From Streptomyces griseoluteus (GTDB lineage Bacteria > Actinomycetota > Actinomycetes > Streptomycetales > Streptomycetaceae): DNA of 64,000 nucleotides. Location: contig JOBE01000007.1 in the NCBI GenBank assembly GCA_000717735.1, forward strand, positions 101,082 through 165,081, in the 5' to 3' direction. The translations under genes were made by a program, and so were the position numbers. The notes below the pieces were generated by a model, which worked only from the letters and a program-made list of their open reading frames with translations, was not told the DNA's origin and did no database searches. The first letter of the stretch is position 1; the number at the start of each line of letters is the position of its first letter. Below, piece by piece: positions 8,401-17,191 of the stretch.

Positions 8401-10062
8401 TCACTCCTTCGTGTTGCGGGCCAGCTTCTCGGCCAGCATCAGGGTGGTCAGGTTGGTGGGCGCGCTGGGGATGGTCGGGAAGAGCGAGGCGTCGGCGATC
8501 CGCAGGTTCCGGGTGCCGTGCACACGGCCTTCCTGGTCGGCGACCGCCCACGGGTCGCCGTCCGGCCCCATCCGGCACGAACCGGCCGCGTGCCAGCCGG
8601 GGTTCATGATGTGGCGGACGCCGCTGCGCAGCACGCCGTCGTTGGCGACCATCCGGTCGCTCCAGAACTGGGTACGGGTCAGGCGGCCCGACAGGCCGGG
8701 GGAGCGCAGGAAGCCCCACGCCCGGCGGACACCGTGACAGAGCCGCTCCACGTCCTCGGGATCGGTGCCGAGGCCCAGTTCGATGACGGGAGCCGCCCGC
8801 GGGTCGGCGCTGTCCAGGAAGACCCGGCCGCGGGAGCGCGGGCGCAGCAGCATCACCGAGATGCCGACGACCAGCGGCCAGCCGAGGCGGTCGACGAAGC
8901 CGGGGATGGTGTGGCTCTCCACGTTGTTGAGGAGCCCCGCCTGGATGTCCACGTCGTCGTCGAAGCCGCTGCTCATCCGGGCCGCGACCTGCCGCCAGGG
9001 CAGACCGGGCGTGCAGACCCCGTCGGCGGGCTTGGACCAGATGACCACCGAGGGGTGGTCCACCAGGTCACGGCCCACCCCTGGCAGGTCCGCCACGGGC
9101 GTGATGCCGAGGGACCGGAGCAGTCCCGCGGCGCCGACGCCGGAGCGCTGCAGGATGACCGGCGTGCCCACGGCCCCGGCACTCAGCACGACGTGCCGGG
9201 CCCGGATCGTGGTGAGCGTGCCGTCGAGCTCGGCCTCCACACCGACGGCCCGGTCCTTCTCGAACAGCACCCGGGTGACCCGGACGCCGGTGCGCAGACG
9301 GAGGTTGGGCAGGTCACGGACGTCTTCGAGGAAGGCGGTGGAGGCGTCGATCCGTTCGCCGTCGACGGCGTTGCCTGGGATCGGGCCGACCCCGGCCTCC
9401 AGGCCGGCGTTGAGGTCCGGCAGATCGGCGACGCCCTGCCGGTTGCACTCCTCCCAGAACGCCGCGTCCAGCTCGTGCACCTGACCGCGCGGGGTGCGGC
9501 GGATCGGCAGCGGCCCGCCGTCCCCGTGCAGTCGGCCGGGAAAGTCGGCGTCGTTCTCGATGTCCTTGTAGTACGGCAGCACCTGCTCCCACGACCAGTC
9601 CGGGTTGCCGTGCGCCTCCCAGGCGGCGAAGTCGCGGGGCAGGCCGCGCAGGGCGATGGCGCCGTTGACGGCGGAGCCGCCGCCGACGACCTTGCCGAGC
9701 TGGTAGGGGAAACGCTCCCACAGGGCACGGGCCCCCGCCCGGCCGCCCGAAGCGGTGCCCGACGCTCCGGTACGCCCCTGGATCAGCTCCTCCCAAGGGG
9801 AGCCGCTGGTACGGAGGTTGGCCCGGTAGTCCCAGTTGTGGCCGGCCAGGACGAGCCGCCCGGCGTCGGCCAGCGGGTGGGACCGGTCCCGGGGGCGCGG
9901 CTGGTCCTCGCCGGCCTCCAGGAGCAGGACGTTCCCGGAGCCACGGGCGGCGAGCCGGGCGGCGGTCACGGCTCCGGCGGACCCGGCTCCGACGATCACG
10001 TACTCCCACTCGCGCTCGGAGGCGGCGGGTTCGGCGGCGGCAGGCTCGGAGGTGGCGGTCAC
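8401..10062 (-). CDS. hlmD: GMC oxidoreductase, HlmD type
   Basis: A 553-residue protein. The FAD-binding GxGxxG is at about residue 25 (VGAGSAGAV). GMC signature 1 is in KVVGGGSAVNGAI, signature 2 in SAGAVGTPVILQRSG, and the C-terminal active-site His in NPGWHAAGSCRMG. The GTG start overlaps the NRPS stop (GTGA), giving tight coupling. In holomycin biosynthesis HlmD is one of the oxidases that act on carrier-bound cysteine units. The enzyme class is certain; the substrate is inferred from context. Confidence 0.88.
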   Translation of the reverse strand: MTATSEPAAAEPAASEREWEYVIVGAGSAGAVTAARLAARGSGNVLLLEAGEDQPRPRDRSHPLADAGRLVLAGHNWDYRANLRTSGSPWEELIQGRTGASGTASGGRAGARALWERFPYQLGKVVGGGSAVNGAIALRGLPRDFAAWEAHGNPDWSWEQVLPYYKDIENDADFPGRLHGDGGPLPIRRTPRGQVHELDAAFWEECNRQGVADLPDLNAGLEAGVGPIPGNAVDGERIDASTAFLEDVRDLPNLRLRTGVRVTRVLFEKDRAVGVEAELDGTLTTIRARHVVLSAGAVGTPVILQRSGVGAAGLLRSLGITPVADLPGVGRDLVDHPSVVIWSKPADGVCTPGLPWRQVAARMSSGFDDDVDIQAGLLNNVESHTIPGFVDRLGWPLVVGISVMLLRPRSRGRVFLDSADPRAAPVIELGLGTDPEDVERLCHGVRRAWGFLRSPGLSGRLTRTQFWSDRMVANDGVLRSGVRHIMNPGWHAAGSCRMGPDGDPWAVADQEGRVHGTRNLRIADASLFPTIPSAPTNLTTLMLAEKLARNTKE

Positions 10063-13000
10063 GCGGCGGACTCCTCGACGGATGCGATCAGTTCGGCGAA
10101 CGAGGCGATCGACGCGTTCATGAACAGCCCCTCGACCATCTCCTGCTCCGTGTCGGCCCCGATGCCGAACTCCGTACGCAGCAGCGCGAGGAGGCCGACG
10201 GCGTGCAGGGAGTCCCCGCCGATGTCGAAGAAGCCCTCCTCCACGCCGAAGTCGTCGTGACCGAGCTGCTGGGACCAGAGGGCGAAGAGCCGCTCCTCGA
10301 CCCGGCCGCGGGGCGCCACGTGCGCGGAGGCGGTGTCGGGCTCCTCGTTCCACGGCGTGGGAAGCGCCCGGTGGTCGATCTTGCCGTTCGTCGTCACGGG
10401 AAGGGTGTCCAGGGTCAGGAAGCGGCTGGGCACCATGTAGCCGGGCAGCAGGGCGGTCAGCGCCTCGCGCAGCTCGGCCGGGTCCGGGTCCGTCCCGGGC
10501 TCGGGCACCACGTACGCGACGATCTGCCGCTGTCCGGTACGGGCGTGGGCGGGCGCGGTGACGAGCGCGGTGCGCACCTCCGGCCGACGCAGCAGCGCGG
10601 CCTCGATCTCGCCCAGCTCGACCCGGTAGCCGTTGATCTTCACCTGGAAGTCCTCGCGGCCGAGGATCTCGATGTCGCCACCCGGGAGATAGCGGCCGAG
10701 GTCGCCGGTGCGGTATACGCGCTCTCCTGTCACCGGGTGGACGGGGAAGCGTTCGGCGGTGCGTTCGGGGTCGCCCAGATAGCCCTGGGCCACGCCGACG
10801 CCACCGATGTGGATCTCGCCGGTGACGCCCACGGGGGACGGTTCCAGCCACTGGTTGAACACGTGCATGGTCTGGTTGGCCAGCGGCTTGCCGTAAGGAA
10901 TGCTCGACCACTCGGGCCGGACGGTGTCGATCGGGTGGTGGATCGACCAGATCGAGCCCTCCGTGGCACCGCCGAGGCTGATCACCCGCATCGCGGGGAT
11001 CTTCTCCCGGATGCGGTTCGGCAGGTCCACCGGGATCCAGTCACCGCTCAGCAGGGCGAGCCGCAGGCGGCAGCCGCGCGGGACGCCCCCTTCGCCGAGC
11101 GAGTCGATCCACATCCGCATCGGGGCGGGCACGCTGTTCCAGATGGTCACGCCGTAGCGGCCGACGAGCTGCGACCAGTGGGCGATGTCGTTGCCGCGCG
11201 CCGGGTCGGGCACGACGACGGTGCCGCCGGCGCCCAGGACGCCGAAGACGTCGTACACCGACAGGTCGAAGCCGGCCGGGGCGAGCGCCATCACCCGGTC
11301 GTCCTCGCCCACGGAGAAGCGCTGGTTGATGTCCTGCACGGTGTTGGCGGCGCTCCGGTGGGTGATCATCACGCCCTTGGGCTCGCCGGTGGAGCCCGAG
11401 GTGAAGATGACGTACGCCAGGTCGTCGGGGCCCTGCCTGCGCTCCGGCGCCTCGGCGGGACACGCGAGGGTGGCCGCGTCCTCGGAGGTCACCACCGTCA
11501 CGCCCGGCGGCCAGGCCGGCTTGTCCCGCAGCTCCGGATCGGTCACCACGGCCCGCACCGAACATCGGGCGAGCAGCTTCAGACGCCGCTCCTCGGGGAG
11601 TTCCGGGTCGATCGCCACGTACGCCGCGCCGGTGTGCAGCACGCCGAGCAGCGCGGAGAACTGGGCGGCGCCCGGCCGCATCGACACCGCGACGATCTCG
11701 TTCGGCCCGGCACCCGGGCCCGTGAGCAGCCGGTGCGCGATCCGGTGGGCGTCCTCGGTGAGCCGGCGGTACGTGGTCTCCGCGCCGGGCGTGATCACCG
11801 CGACCGCGTCGGGGCGCCGGGCCGCCGCCTCGGCGACCAGCTCGTGAAGGAGTGCCGGCGGGATGTCCTCGGCGGTGGCGTTGGCCCGCTCGCGCTCCTC
11901 GGCGTCCGTGGCGGGCAGCGGCACGATCCCCCGGGTGGCGTCCCACACCGCCGCGTCGTCGGCCAGCCGGTCGAGCAGCGTCACGTACGCCTCGAACATG
12001 GCCTCAAGGGTGCCCTCGGGGAACAGGCCCTCGACCGCGTTCCAGTTCACCGAGAGCCGGTCGTCCAGCTCCAGGATCTGGTTCTCCAGCCACACCTGAG
12101 GGGTTCGGCTGTGGTCGTGGACCAGCTCCCCGAACGACTCCAGGCTCCGGGACCGCGCCTCGCCGTGGCCTTCCTCGGCGCCGAGCGTGCTGGAGAAGAC
12201 GACGGGCATCGAGGCGCGGCCGTCGTCCCGGCGGCGGGCGAGGTCGCGCAGCACCCGGATGCCGCCGTGCGTGGAGTGCGCGAGGTCGTCGAGGGCCCGC
12301 CGCTGCAGGTTCCGGGCCCGCTGCCCGAAGGTCTCCTCGGGTCGTCCGCCGACGGCGAGCAGGCTCGGGGAGAGGAAGTCGCCCATGATCCGGCCGAGTT
12401 GCGGGTGGTTGCCGAGCCGGTGGAACTGGGTGACGGTCAGGGTGAACTCCTGCCGCCGCGACCAGGTCCGCACCACCTCGGCGTACGCGGCGAGCAGCAC
12501 GCCCGACGGGGTGAGGCCGTGCCGCCCGCCCGCCGCCCGCAGGGCCTCCCAGCGCTCCGGCGCGAGCACCGCCCGGTGCCGGACGAAGCGCGGGACGCCG
12601 AGCTGTTCGGGCGCCGTGGCCAGCGGCAGCTCGGGCGCGGGAGGCAGGGTGTCCAGCCGGTCCGCCCAGTACGCGGCGGCCTCCTTGCCCGGGGTGTCGG
12701 CGCGCAGCTCCTCCATGGCGAGCACGTGGTCGCGGAACGAGAGCTCAAGGGGCTCGGGAAGCCACGCCGGGTCGTCGTAGAACCGGCGCCACTCGTCGAG
12801 CAGCAGGTGGAGGCCGCGCATGTCGAGGAAGAGCAGATCCACCGCCAGGTGGAGCCGCACCCGGTCGCCGTCGAGCAGCGTGGCCCGGGCGTCGAGCAGC
12901 GGCGCCCGGTCCACCGGCAGCACCCGCTCCGTCAACTCGGCCCGGATCCGCTCCACTTCGGCCGACTGCTCGGCGGCGGTCCGGCCGCGCAGGTCCGTGC

Positions 13001-13343
13001 CGCGCACGGGGCACGGCTCGACCTCGTCGGTGGGCAGGACGCGCTGTGTCTGGTCCGGCCCCACCACGGTGCGCAGCGCGTCGTGCCGGGCGACGACCTT
13101 CCCGAGGGCCTCGGTCAGCCGGTCCACGTCGAGACCGGGACAGTCGAACTCCAGGTAGTACTGGCTGGAGATGCCGCCGAGTTCCAGGCCTTTGTGGCGG
13201 CCGATCAGATAGGCCTGCTGAATATCGGTGAGCGGGAACGGTTCATGTCGGTGCTCGGGCCGCGGTGTGAGATCCGGCAGCCGGACTTCCCCGGGACCGG
13301 GGTGGCCGGCACCGCCGCGCAGCTTCGCGAAAAGATCCTCCAT
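10059..13343 (-). CDS. hlmE: NRPS Cy-A-T, cysteine-activating (HlmE type)
   Basis: A 1094-residue single module. Residues ~40-470 form a heterocyclisation (Cy) domain: DLLFLD replaces the HHxxxDG of ordinary condensation domains, and the Cy-type TPQVWLENQ is present. The adenylation domain spans ~490-990 (FTSGSTGEPKG; YRTGDLGRY). Alignment to the PheA pocket gives D-L-Y-N-L-S-L-I-W, the standard cysteine code. A carrier domain follows with Ser in GGDSLHAVG. HlmE works iteratively to join and cyclise two cysteines, and the same is inferred here. ATG 13343 has AAGAGG upstream. It heads the operon leading to the hlmD, C and B homologues. Confidence 0.93.
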   Translation of the reverse strand: MEDLFAKLRGGAGHPGPGEVRLPDLTPRPEHRHEPFPLTDIQQAYLIGRHKGLELGGISSQYYLEFDCPGLDVDRLTEALGKVVARHDALRTVVGPDQTQRVLPTDEVEPCPVRGTDLRGRTAAEQSAEVERIRAELTERVLPVDRAPLLDARATLLDGDRVRLHLAVDLLFLDMRGLHLLLDEWRRFYDDPAWLPEPLELSFRDHVLAMEELRADTPGKEAAAYWADRLDTLPPAPELPLATAPEQLGVPRFVRHRAVLAPERWEALRAAGGRHGLTPSGVLLAAYAEVVRTWSRRQEFTLTVTQFHRLGNHPQLGRIMGDFLSPSLLAVGGRPEETFGQRARNLQRRALDDLAHSTHGGIRVLRDLARRRDDGRASMPVVFSSTLGAEEGHGEARSRSLESFGELVHDHSRTPQVWLENQILELDDRLSVNWNAVEGLFPEGTLEAMFEAYVTLLDRLADDAAVWDATRGIVPLPATDAEERERANATAEDIPPALLHELVAEAAARRPDAVAVITPGAETTYRRLTEDAHRIAHRLLTGPGAGPNEIVAVSMRPGAAQFSALLGVLHTGAAYVAIDPELPEERRLKLLARCSVRAVVTDPELRDKPAWPPGVTVVTSEDAATLACPAEAPERRQGPDDLAYVIFTSGSTGEPKGVMITHRSAANTVQDINQRFSVGEDDRVMALAPAGFDLSVYDVFGVLGAGGTVVVPDPARGNDIAHWSQLVGRYGVTIWNSVPAPMRMWIDSLGEGGVPRGCRLRLALLSGDWIPVDLPNRIREKIPAMRVISLGGATEGSIWSIHHPIDTVRPEWSSIPYGKPLANQTMHVFNQWLEPSPVGVTGEIHIGGVGVAQGYLGDPERTAERFPVHPVTGERVYRTGDLGRYLPGGDIEILGREDFQVKINGYRVELGEIEAALLRRPEVRTALVTAPAHARTGQRQIVAYVVPEPGTDPDPAELREALTALLPGYMVPSRFLTLDTLPVTTNGKIDHRALPTPWNEEPDTASAHVAPRGRVEERLFALWSQQLGHDDFGVEEGFFDIGGDSLHAVGLLALLRTEFGIGADTEQEMVEGLFMNASIASFAELIASVEESAA

Positions 13344-13404
13344 CGACGACCGCCTCTTTTCATCGGATGCCCTGGCGGGCTTTCGAATTCGTGTACGGAA
13401 AGCG

Positions 13405-13434
13405 ACATTAGGCAGCGGGCGTAAACGGCCTCAA
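13405..13434 (-). promoter_or_regulatory. Promoter of the NRPS operon
   Basis: On the minus strand, TTGAGG (13429-13434) and TAATGT (13405-13410) are 18 bases apart and lie 60-90 bases upstream of the NRPS start. The -35 overlaps a 24-bp box repeated at the SARP promoter and, less exactly, at the 21286-22050 gene. This architecture suits an activator-dependent promoter. Confidence 0.6.
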
Positions 13435-13463
13435 TACGGTCGGACCGTAGGGACGACCGTAGG
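13429..13463 (-). promoter_or_regulatory. Cluster regulator box 1
   Basis: The 24 bases 13429-13452 are identical to 20121-20144 and similar to 22268-22291. The box contains the palindromic centre GGTCGGACC and a second ACCGTAGG 12 bases after the first. It overlaps the -35 of the NRPS operon promoter and also lies before the divergent flavoprotein gene. The likely binder is the cluster SARP or the LAL regulator. Confidence 0.65.
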
Positions 13464-13578
13464 ATTTGGCCCGTGCCCGACCGGCACAGGACCGCCGCTG
13501 GACCGGCGCTGGACCGCCCCGGTCGAGCCCGGTAGGCGCCATTGACCAGGGGTGGGAGCACGGCGACATCATCGGGAC

Positions 13579-14163
13579 ATGGGAATTCAGGAATCCCCGG
13601 GGACGGCCGGGAAACGCATACTCGTCGGTGCCACAGGATCCATTGCGGTGACCCGGCTTCCTTCGTACATCGAGGCGATGCGCCGACAGATCGCGGACAG
13701 CACGTTCACGGTTCTGCTGACGCACACCGCGACCTCCTTCATTTCCCCCGAGAGCCTCGCGCTCTTCGCCGAGCGGGTGGTGAGCGGGGAATCCCCGGCG
13801 GACTGGCCGACCGACAAGCCGTCCCGGCTCGCCGCCGACCACGACGTTCTCGCGGTCCTGCCGGCCACCGCCCACACGCTCGCCGCCGCGGCGGGCGGCG
13901 CGGCGCCCAACCGTCTGATGACGGTCGCTCTGTCGGTGGAATGCCCCGTCGTGTACTTCCCGGTGATGGGCGCCCGGATGTGGCACAAGCCGGCCGTCCG
14001 GCGGAACGTCGCCCGGATCCGCGAGGACGGGTCCCTCGTCAACGAGCCGGAGTGGCACGACGGCTTCGACCCGACCACGGGGACCGCGAGCCACCATCCC
14101 GGCCTGCCGTCACCGGAGTCGGTGGCAGGAGTGATCGAGGACCTCCTCGCCAAGCGGCACTGA
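13579..14163 (+). CDS. hlmF: HFCD flavoprotein, PPC decarboxylase-like (HlmF type)
   Basis: A 194-residue protein of the homo-oligomeric flavin Cys decarboxylase family: VGATGSIAV for FMN, THTATSF around the active-site His, VLPATAHTLA, and a variant of the PAMN substrate motif (FPVMGARMW). Family members decarboxylate C-terminal or pantetheinyl cysteine to an enethiol. HlmF is the holomycin counterpart and is proposed to decarboxylate the cysteine thioester-derived unit. The gene is divergent from the NRPS. The start lacks a strong ribosome site, so the N-terminus is less certain. It ends inside a large perfect palindrome. Confidence 0.87.
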   Translation: MGIQESPGTAGKRILVGATGSIAVTRLPSYIEAMRRQIADSTFTVLLTHTATSFISPESLALFAERVVSGESPADWPTDKPSRLAADHDVLAVLPATAHTLAAAAGGAAPNRLMTVALSVECPVVYFPVMGARMWHKPAVRRNVARIREDGSLVNEPEWHDGFDPTTGTASHHPGLPSPESVAGVIEDLLAKRH

Positions 14164-14235
14164 CAGCCCCCGACGACGAGTGAGGCCCCGCCGGATCCGG
14201 TCCGGCGGGGCCTCACTCGTCGTCGGGGGCTGTCA
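14161..14235. terminator. Bidirectional terminator, 35-bp perfect palindrome
   Basis: Arms 14161-14195 and 14201-14235 are perfectly complementary over 35 bases around a 5-base loop. The left arm begins with the stop codon of the flavoprotein gene and the right arm ends with the stop codon of the convergent RidA gene, so the palindrome spans exactly from stop to stop. It should terminate both transcripts. Confidence 0.85.
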
Positions 14236-14640
14236 GGCGGCGATGGCGGTCGCCTCGACCTCGATGAGGAAGTCGGGTTCGGCGAGCGTGGCGACCCCGA
14301 CCAGGGTGGTGGGCCGGATGACGTCGGCGCCCAGCTTCGCCGCCGCGCGCTCCGCGCCCGCCATGATCGCGTCCCACTTGTCGAGCGACCAGTCCACGAC
14401 GTACATGGTCAGGCGCAGGACGTCGTCGAAGGTGGCGCCGGCCGCGGCGAGGCCGGTGGCGATGTTGAGGTAGACCTGCTCGGTCTGTGCCGCGAGGTCG
14501 CCCATGCCCACCGGCTCACCGTCTGCGGTGCGCGGCGTCTGGCCGCTGAGGAACACCACCCGGCTGCCGGTGCCGACGGCCAGCTGCCGCCAGCCGTACG
14601 GCTTGGGGAGGCCGGACGGGTCGATCGCCTCTACTGCCAT
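14233..14640 (-). CDS. RidA/YjgF family imine deaminase
   Basis: A 135-residue protein with the RidA pattern: FLSGQTP at about 30-36, LRLTMYVVD in the middle, and RPTTLVGVATL followed by IEVEATAIAA at the end; the Arg before PTTLVGVA is the usual catalytic anchor. ATG 14640 follows AAAGGA. RidA hydrolyses enamines or imines. It lies next to an FAD amine oxidase on the same strand, which would produce such imines, so the two probably act in sequence. Neither is a core holomycin enzyme. Confidence 0.87.
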   Translation of the reverse strand: MAVEAIDPSGLPKPYGWRQLAVGTGSRVVFLSGQTPRTADGEPVGMGDLAAQTEQVYLNIATGLAAAGATFDDVLRLTMYVVDWSLDKWDAIMAGAERAAAKLGADVIRPTTLVGVATLAEPDFLIEVEATAIAA

Positions 14641-14736
14641 TGCACGGTCCTTTCTCGGAGTGCCGCGCGGGCGGCGGGACGTGCTCCGCCCGCGCGGCGG
14701 TCATGGGATGCGGAGGAGGTGCGCGGGGGTAAGGGG

Positions 14737-16200
14737 TCAGCTGTTCTCGCGGCAGGTCGCGTAGTACTTGCGCAGCAGGCTGACGAGCTCGGGGTCGAAG
14801 CGGGAGGCGAAGAGCAGCTCGGCCGGCGGGGTGAACTCGGGGTCCAGCTCGTCGGCCCAGGCGAGGGTGGCCGGCCGCAGGTCCATCTCGATCCACTGGT
14901 GCCACTCGACGGGGATCGTCCAGTCCTGCTCGTAGCCGATGCCCATCTGGTGGTCGATGAGGAGGTCCACGATCTCCTGGCGCGTCCCCGCCTTGATGGG
15001 CTGCCGGAGCGGGCCGAACCGGTCCAGGTCGGCCTGGGGCCGCTCGCCCAGGATCCGGGCGGCGAAGTCCTGGGCGAGCAGCGGGGAGAGGTGCAGCCCG
15101 TCGCGGTAGGTGCCGGTCATGATCCACAGGCCCCGCATGCCGCCCTCGCCGAGCAGCGGGAACCCGTCCATGGACACGGGACGGTTGCCGACCTGGACCC
15201 TGGTGACGTCGCTGTTCCACAGGCTGCGGCGGACCTGGCGGTGGGCGCACTGGAGGAGGAACACCAGGTCACGCATCTCGGCGGTGTCGCGCGGCTCCAC
15301 GGAGATGACGTTGGTGGCGCCGAGGTAGACGTGCCCGTCACCGCGGGGGACGACGTGGAGCCCGCAGGCGAAGGAGCGGTTCGGGGTCCGGATGACGCTG
15401 TCGGGGGTGGTCCCGTCCACGGACTTGACCAGGGCGGACACGCCGTAGCCGCTGACGAGACGGGGGATGCGGGGGCCGACGGGCAGGCTGTCGAGGAGTT
15501 CCTGGGTGCGGGCTCCCGCGGCAAGCGTCACCTGGTCGGCGGCGATCGTCCGCCCGGAGGCCGTGACGACTCCGGTCACCCGCTCGCCCTGGTACTCGAC
15601 CCGCGCCGCGAACTCGGGGACGAGGACGGCGCCGGCCCGGACGGCCGCCGACTCGAGGCGTTCCAGGAGGGCGGCGGCGTCGACCGCGTGCTCCCCCGGT
15701 ATGTGGAAGGCCTTCAGCGGACGGGAGATCGGCTCCGCGTCCACCCAGTCGAGGTCGGAGGGCTCGACGTCCTCGAACGGCTCGTCGTAGCGGGTGAGTT
15801 CGGCGCGGATCGCGTTGTAGTTGGCGTCGTCGATCTCGGCGGTGCCGATGGTGTTGAGGACGACGGTGGTGCCCTCGGCGGTCTTGATGTCGGCGCCCTC
15901 GGTGCCGTCCTCGAGCTCCGCCAGCCACTGGGGCCACAGGTCCTTGGCCTGGATGCCGAGTTCCAGCTTGGCCCGGCCGTGCTCGGTGGCGAGCAGCGAG
16001 GTCGTGACCTCGCCGAAACAGCCGAGCATGGCCCCGGCCGCGGCCGAGCCGGCCCAGGGCCGGTGCGGCAGGCCGAGCACGGCGACGCGCTGCCCCCGCC
16101 GTGCCAGGACCCAGGCGAGCGAGAGCCCGAGGACTCCGTTGCCGGCGATGACGACGTCGAAGCCGGTGCCAGTGCCGTGTGTGTTCCCGTTGGCGCTCAT
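14737..16200 (-). CDS. FAD-dependent amine/amino-acid oxidase (DAO family)
   Basis: A 487-residue protein. ATG 16200 follows GGGA. The N-terminal FAD Rossmann motif is AGNGVLGLSLAW, and a DadA/ThiO-like C-terminal part (GTYRDGLHLSPLLAQDFAARI) carries the second FAD motif. A ~90-residue C-terminal extension has no assignment. The family oxidises primary or secondary amines to imines with release of peroxide. With RidA downstream and a methyltransferase upstream it forms an accessory set inside the dithiolopyrrolone cluster that I do not recognise from the holomycin pathway. It may make or modify the acyl or amine side group. Confidence 0.82.
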   Translation of the reverse strand: MSANGNTHGTGTGFDVVIAGNGVLGLSLAWVLARRGQRVAVLGLPHRPWAGSAAAGAMLGCFGEVTTSLLATEHGRAKLELGIQAKDLWPQWLAELEDGTEGADIKTAEGTTVVLNTIGTAEIDDANYNAIRAELTRYDEPFEDVEPSDLDWVDAEPISRPLKAFHIPGEHAVDAAALLERLESAAVRAGAVLVPEFAARVEYQGERVTGVVTASGRTIAADQVTLAAGARTQELLDSLPVGPRIPRLVSGYGVSALVKSVDGTTPDSVIRTPNRSFACGLHVVPRGDGHVYLGATNVISVEPRDTAEMRDLVFLLQCAHRQVRRSLWNSDVTRVQVGNRPVSMDGFPLLGEGGMRGLWIMTGTYRDGLHLSPLLAQDFAARILGERPQADLDRFGPLRQPIKAGTRQEIVDLLIDHQMGIGYEQDWTIPVEWHQWIEMDLRPATLAWADELDPEFTPPAELLFASRFDPELVSLLRKYYATCRENS

Positions 16201-16314
16201 GACATTCCCATCTTCCGGGGCGGCTCGTGTCGCCCAGTCGTGAATCGGATGCTGCCGAACTGATGGCCCGTCGCTCGATACGGGGAGTTCTCGGCGGGGC
16301 CGGGGAATCAAAGG

Positions 16315-17064
16315 TCAGCGGCGGAGGAACTCGTACATCGTGAAGTCCATGTGCACGATTCCGCGCTCGTCGGTGTGGGCGGCGATCACCGGGGAGTCGC
16401 CGAATTCGGCGGCGGGCAGCTCGACGGACTCGCTGCGGTAGCGGTGGCCTTCGAAGCCCGCTTCCGCCGCGGCCCGCAGCATCTTGTCCCTGTTGCCCAT
16501 CGCTTCACTGGTGCCGAGGTAGACCCGTCCGTCCGCCGCCAGACGGGGCACCACGTCGCGGAAGAACCTGCGGACCATCTCGTACCCGGGGTCGAAGACC
16601 GCGCGTTCGATCTGCCCGGCGTAGGGGCGGCTCTCGGGCGCTTCGATGAACGGGGTGTTCCAGAAGACGAGGTCGAACGGCTCGCCGGGCTCCAGGGCGT
16701 CGAACAGATCGCTGGTCAGGGCCGTGACCCGGTCGGACACCCCGTGCCGCTCGGCGTTGCGCCGGGTGTTCTCCGCCGCCGCCGGGTTGATGTCCAGGGC
16801 CACCACGTGCTCGCTGCCGCGCTGGGCCGCGAGCACCGCGGCGACGCCCGCGCCGCACCCCATCTCCAGGAAGCGGCCGCCCTTCTCGTACGGAACCCAG
16901 GAGGCGAAGAGACCGGGCCCCGGGTCCGTGTAGGGGGGAAAGACCTCGGGTAGCAGATCCCATTCCATGTCGAGCAGCGAGAAGGTCAGCTGCGTCGGAC
17001 GGTCCGGGCTCTGGATCTGCGAGACCACCCAATTGCCGAGTTCATAACCGAGTTCGTTGTCCAT
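16315..17064 (-). CDS. SAM-dependent methyltransferase (PrmC-like fold)
   Basis: A 249-residue class I methyltransferase: SAM motif I FLEMGCGAGVAAVLA, acidic motif II VVALDIN, and an NTPF motif in place of the NPPY of N-methyltransferases such as PrmC/HemK. ATG 17064 follows GGAGG. An N-methyl group on the pyrrolone ring separates thiolutin from holomycin, so a ring-N-methylation role is attractive. However, a second methyltransferase at 20318-21202 is an equal candidate. Confidence 0.82.
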   Translation of the reverse strand: MDNELGYELGNWVVSQIQSPDRPTQLTFSLLDMEWDLLPEVFPPYTDPGPGLFASWVPYEKGGRFLEMGCGAGVAAVLAAQRGSEHVVALDINPAAAENTRRNAERHGVSDRVTALTSDLFDALEPGEPFDLVFWNTPFIEAPESRPYAGQIERAVFDPGYEMVRRFFRDVVPRLAADGRVYLGTSEAMGNRDKMLRAAAEAGFEGHRYRSESVELPAAEFGDSPVIAAHTDERGIVHMDFTMYEFLRR

Positions 17065-17080
17065 GGGATCCTCCCTCAGG

Positions 17081-17120
17081 GGAGCCGCGGATGAATCCTC
17101 TGGGGATTCTCCGCGGCTCC
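17081..17120 (-). terminator. Hairpin after the MFS gene
   Basis: GGAGCCGCGGA and GAATCC pair with GGATTC and TCCGCGGCTCC, about 17 base pairs with a single bulge and a short loop. It lies between the MFS gene stop and the methyltransferase start on the same strand. It is a likely terminator or attenuator. Confidence 0.65.
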
Positions 17121-17191
17121 CGGCGATGGAATGCCGTCGGCGGACGGGGAACGCGACGCCGGACGGAGAAGCGAGGAGCCCGGAGCGTGGG

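Noticed and set aside
10203..13424. Very long open frame (1073 codons) on the plus strand opposite the NRPS
   Set aside because: It mirrors the GC-biased NRPS gene on the minus strand, has no recognisable domains and is rich in Arg/Gly/His, as expected for an antisense shadow.
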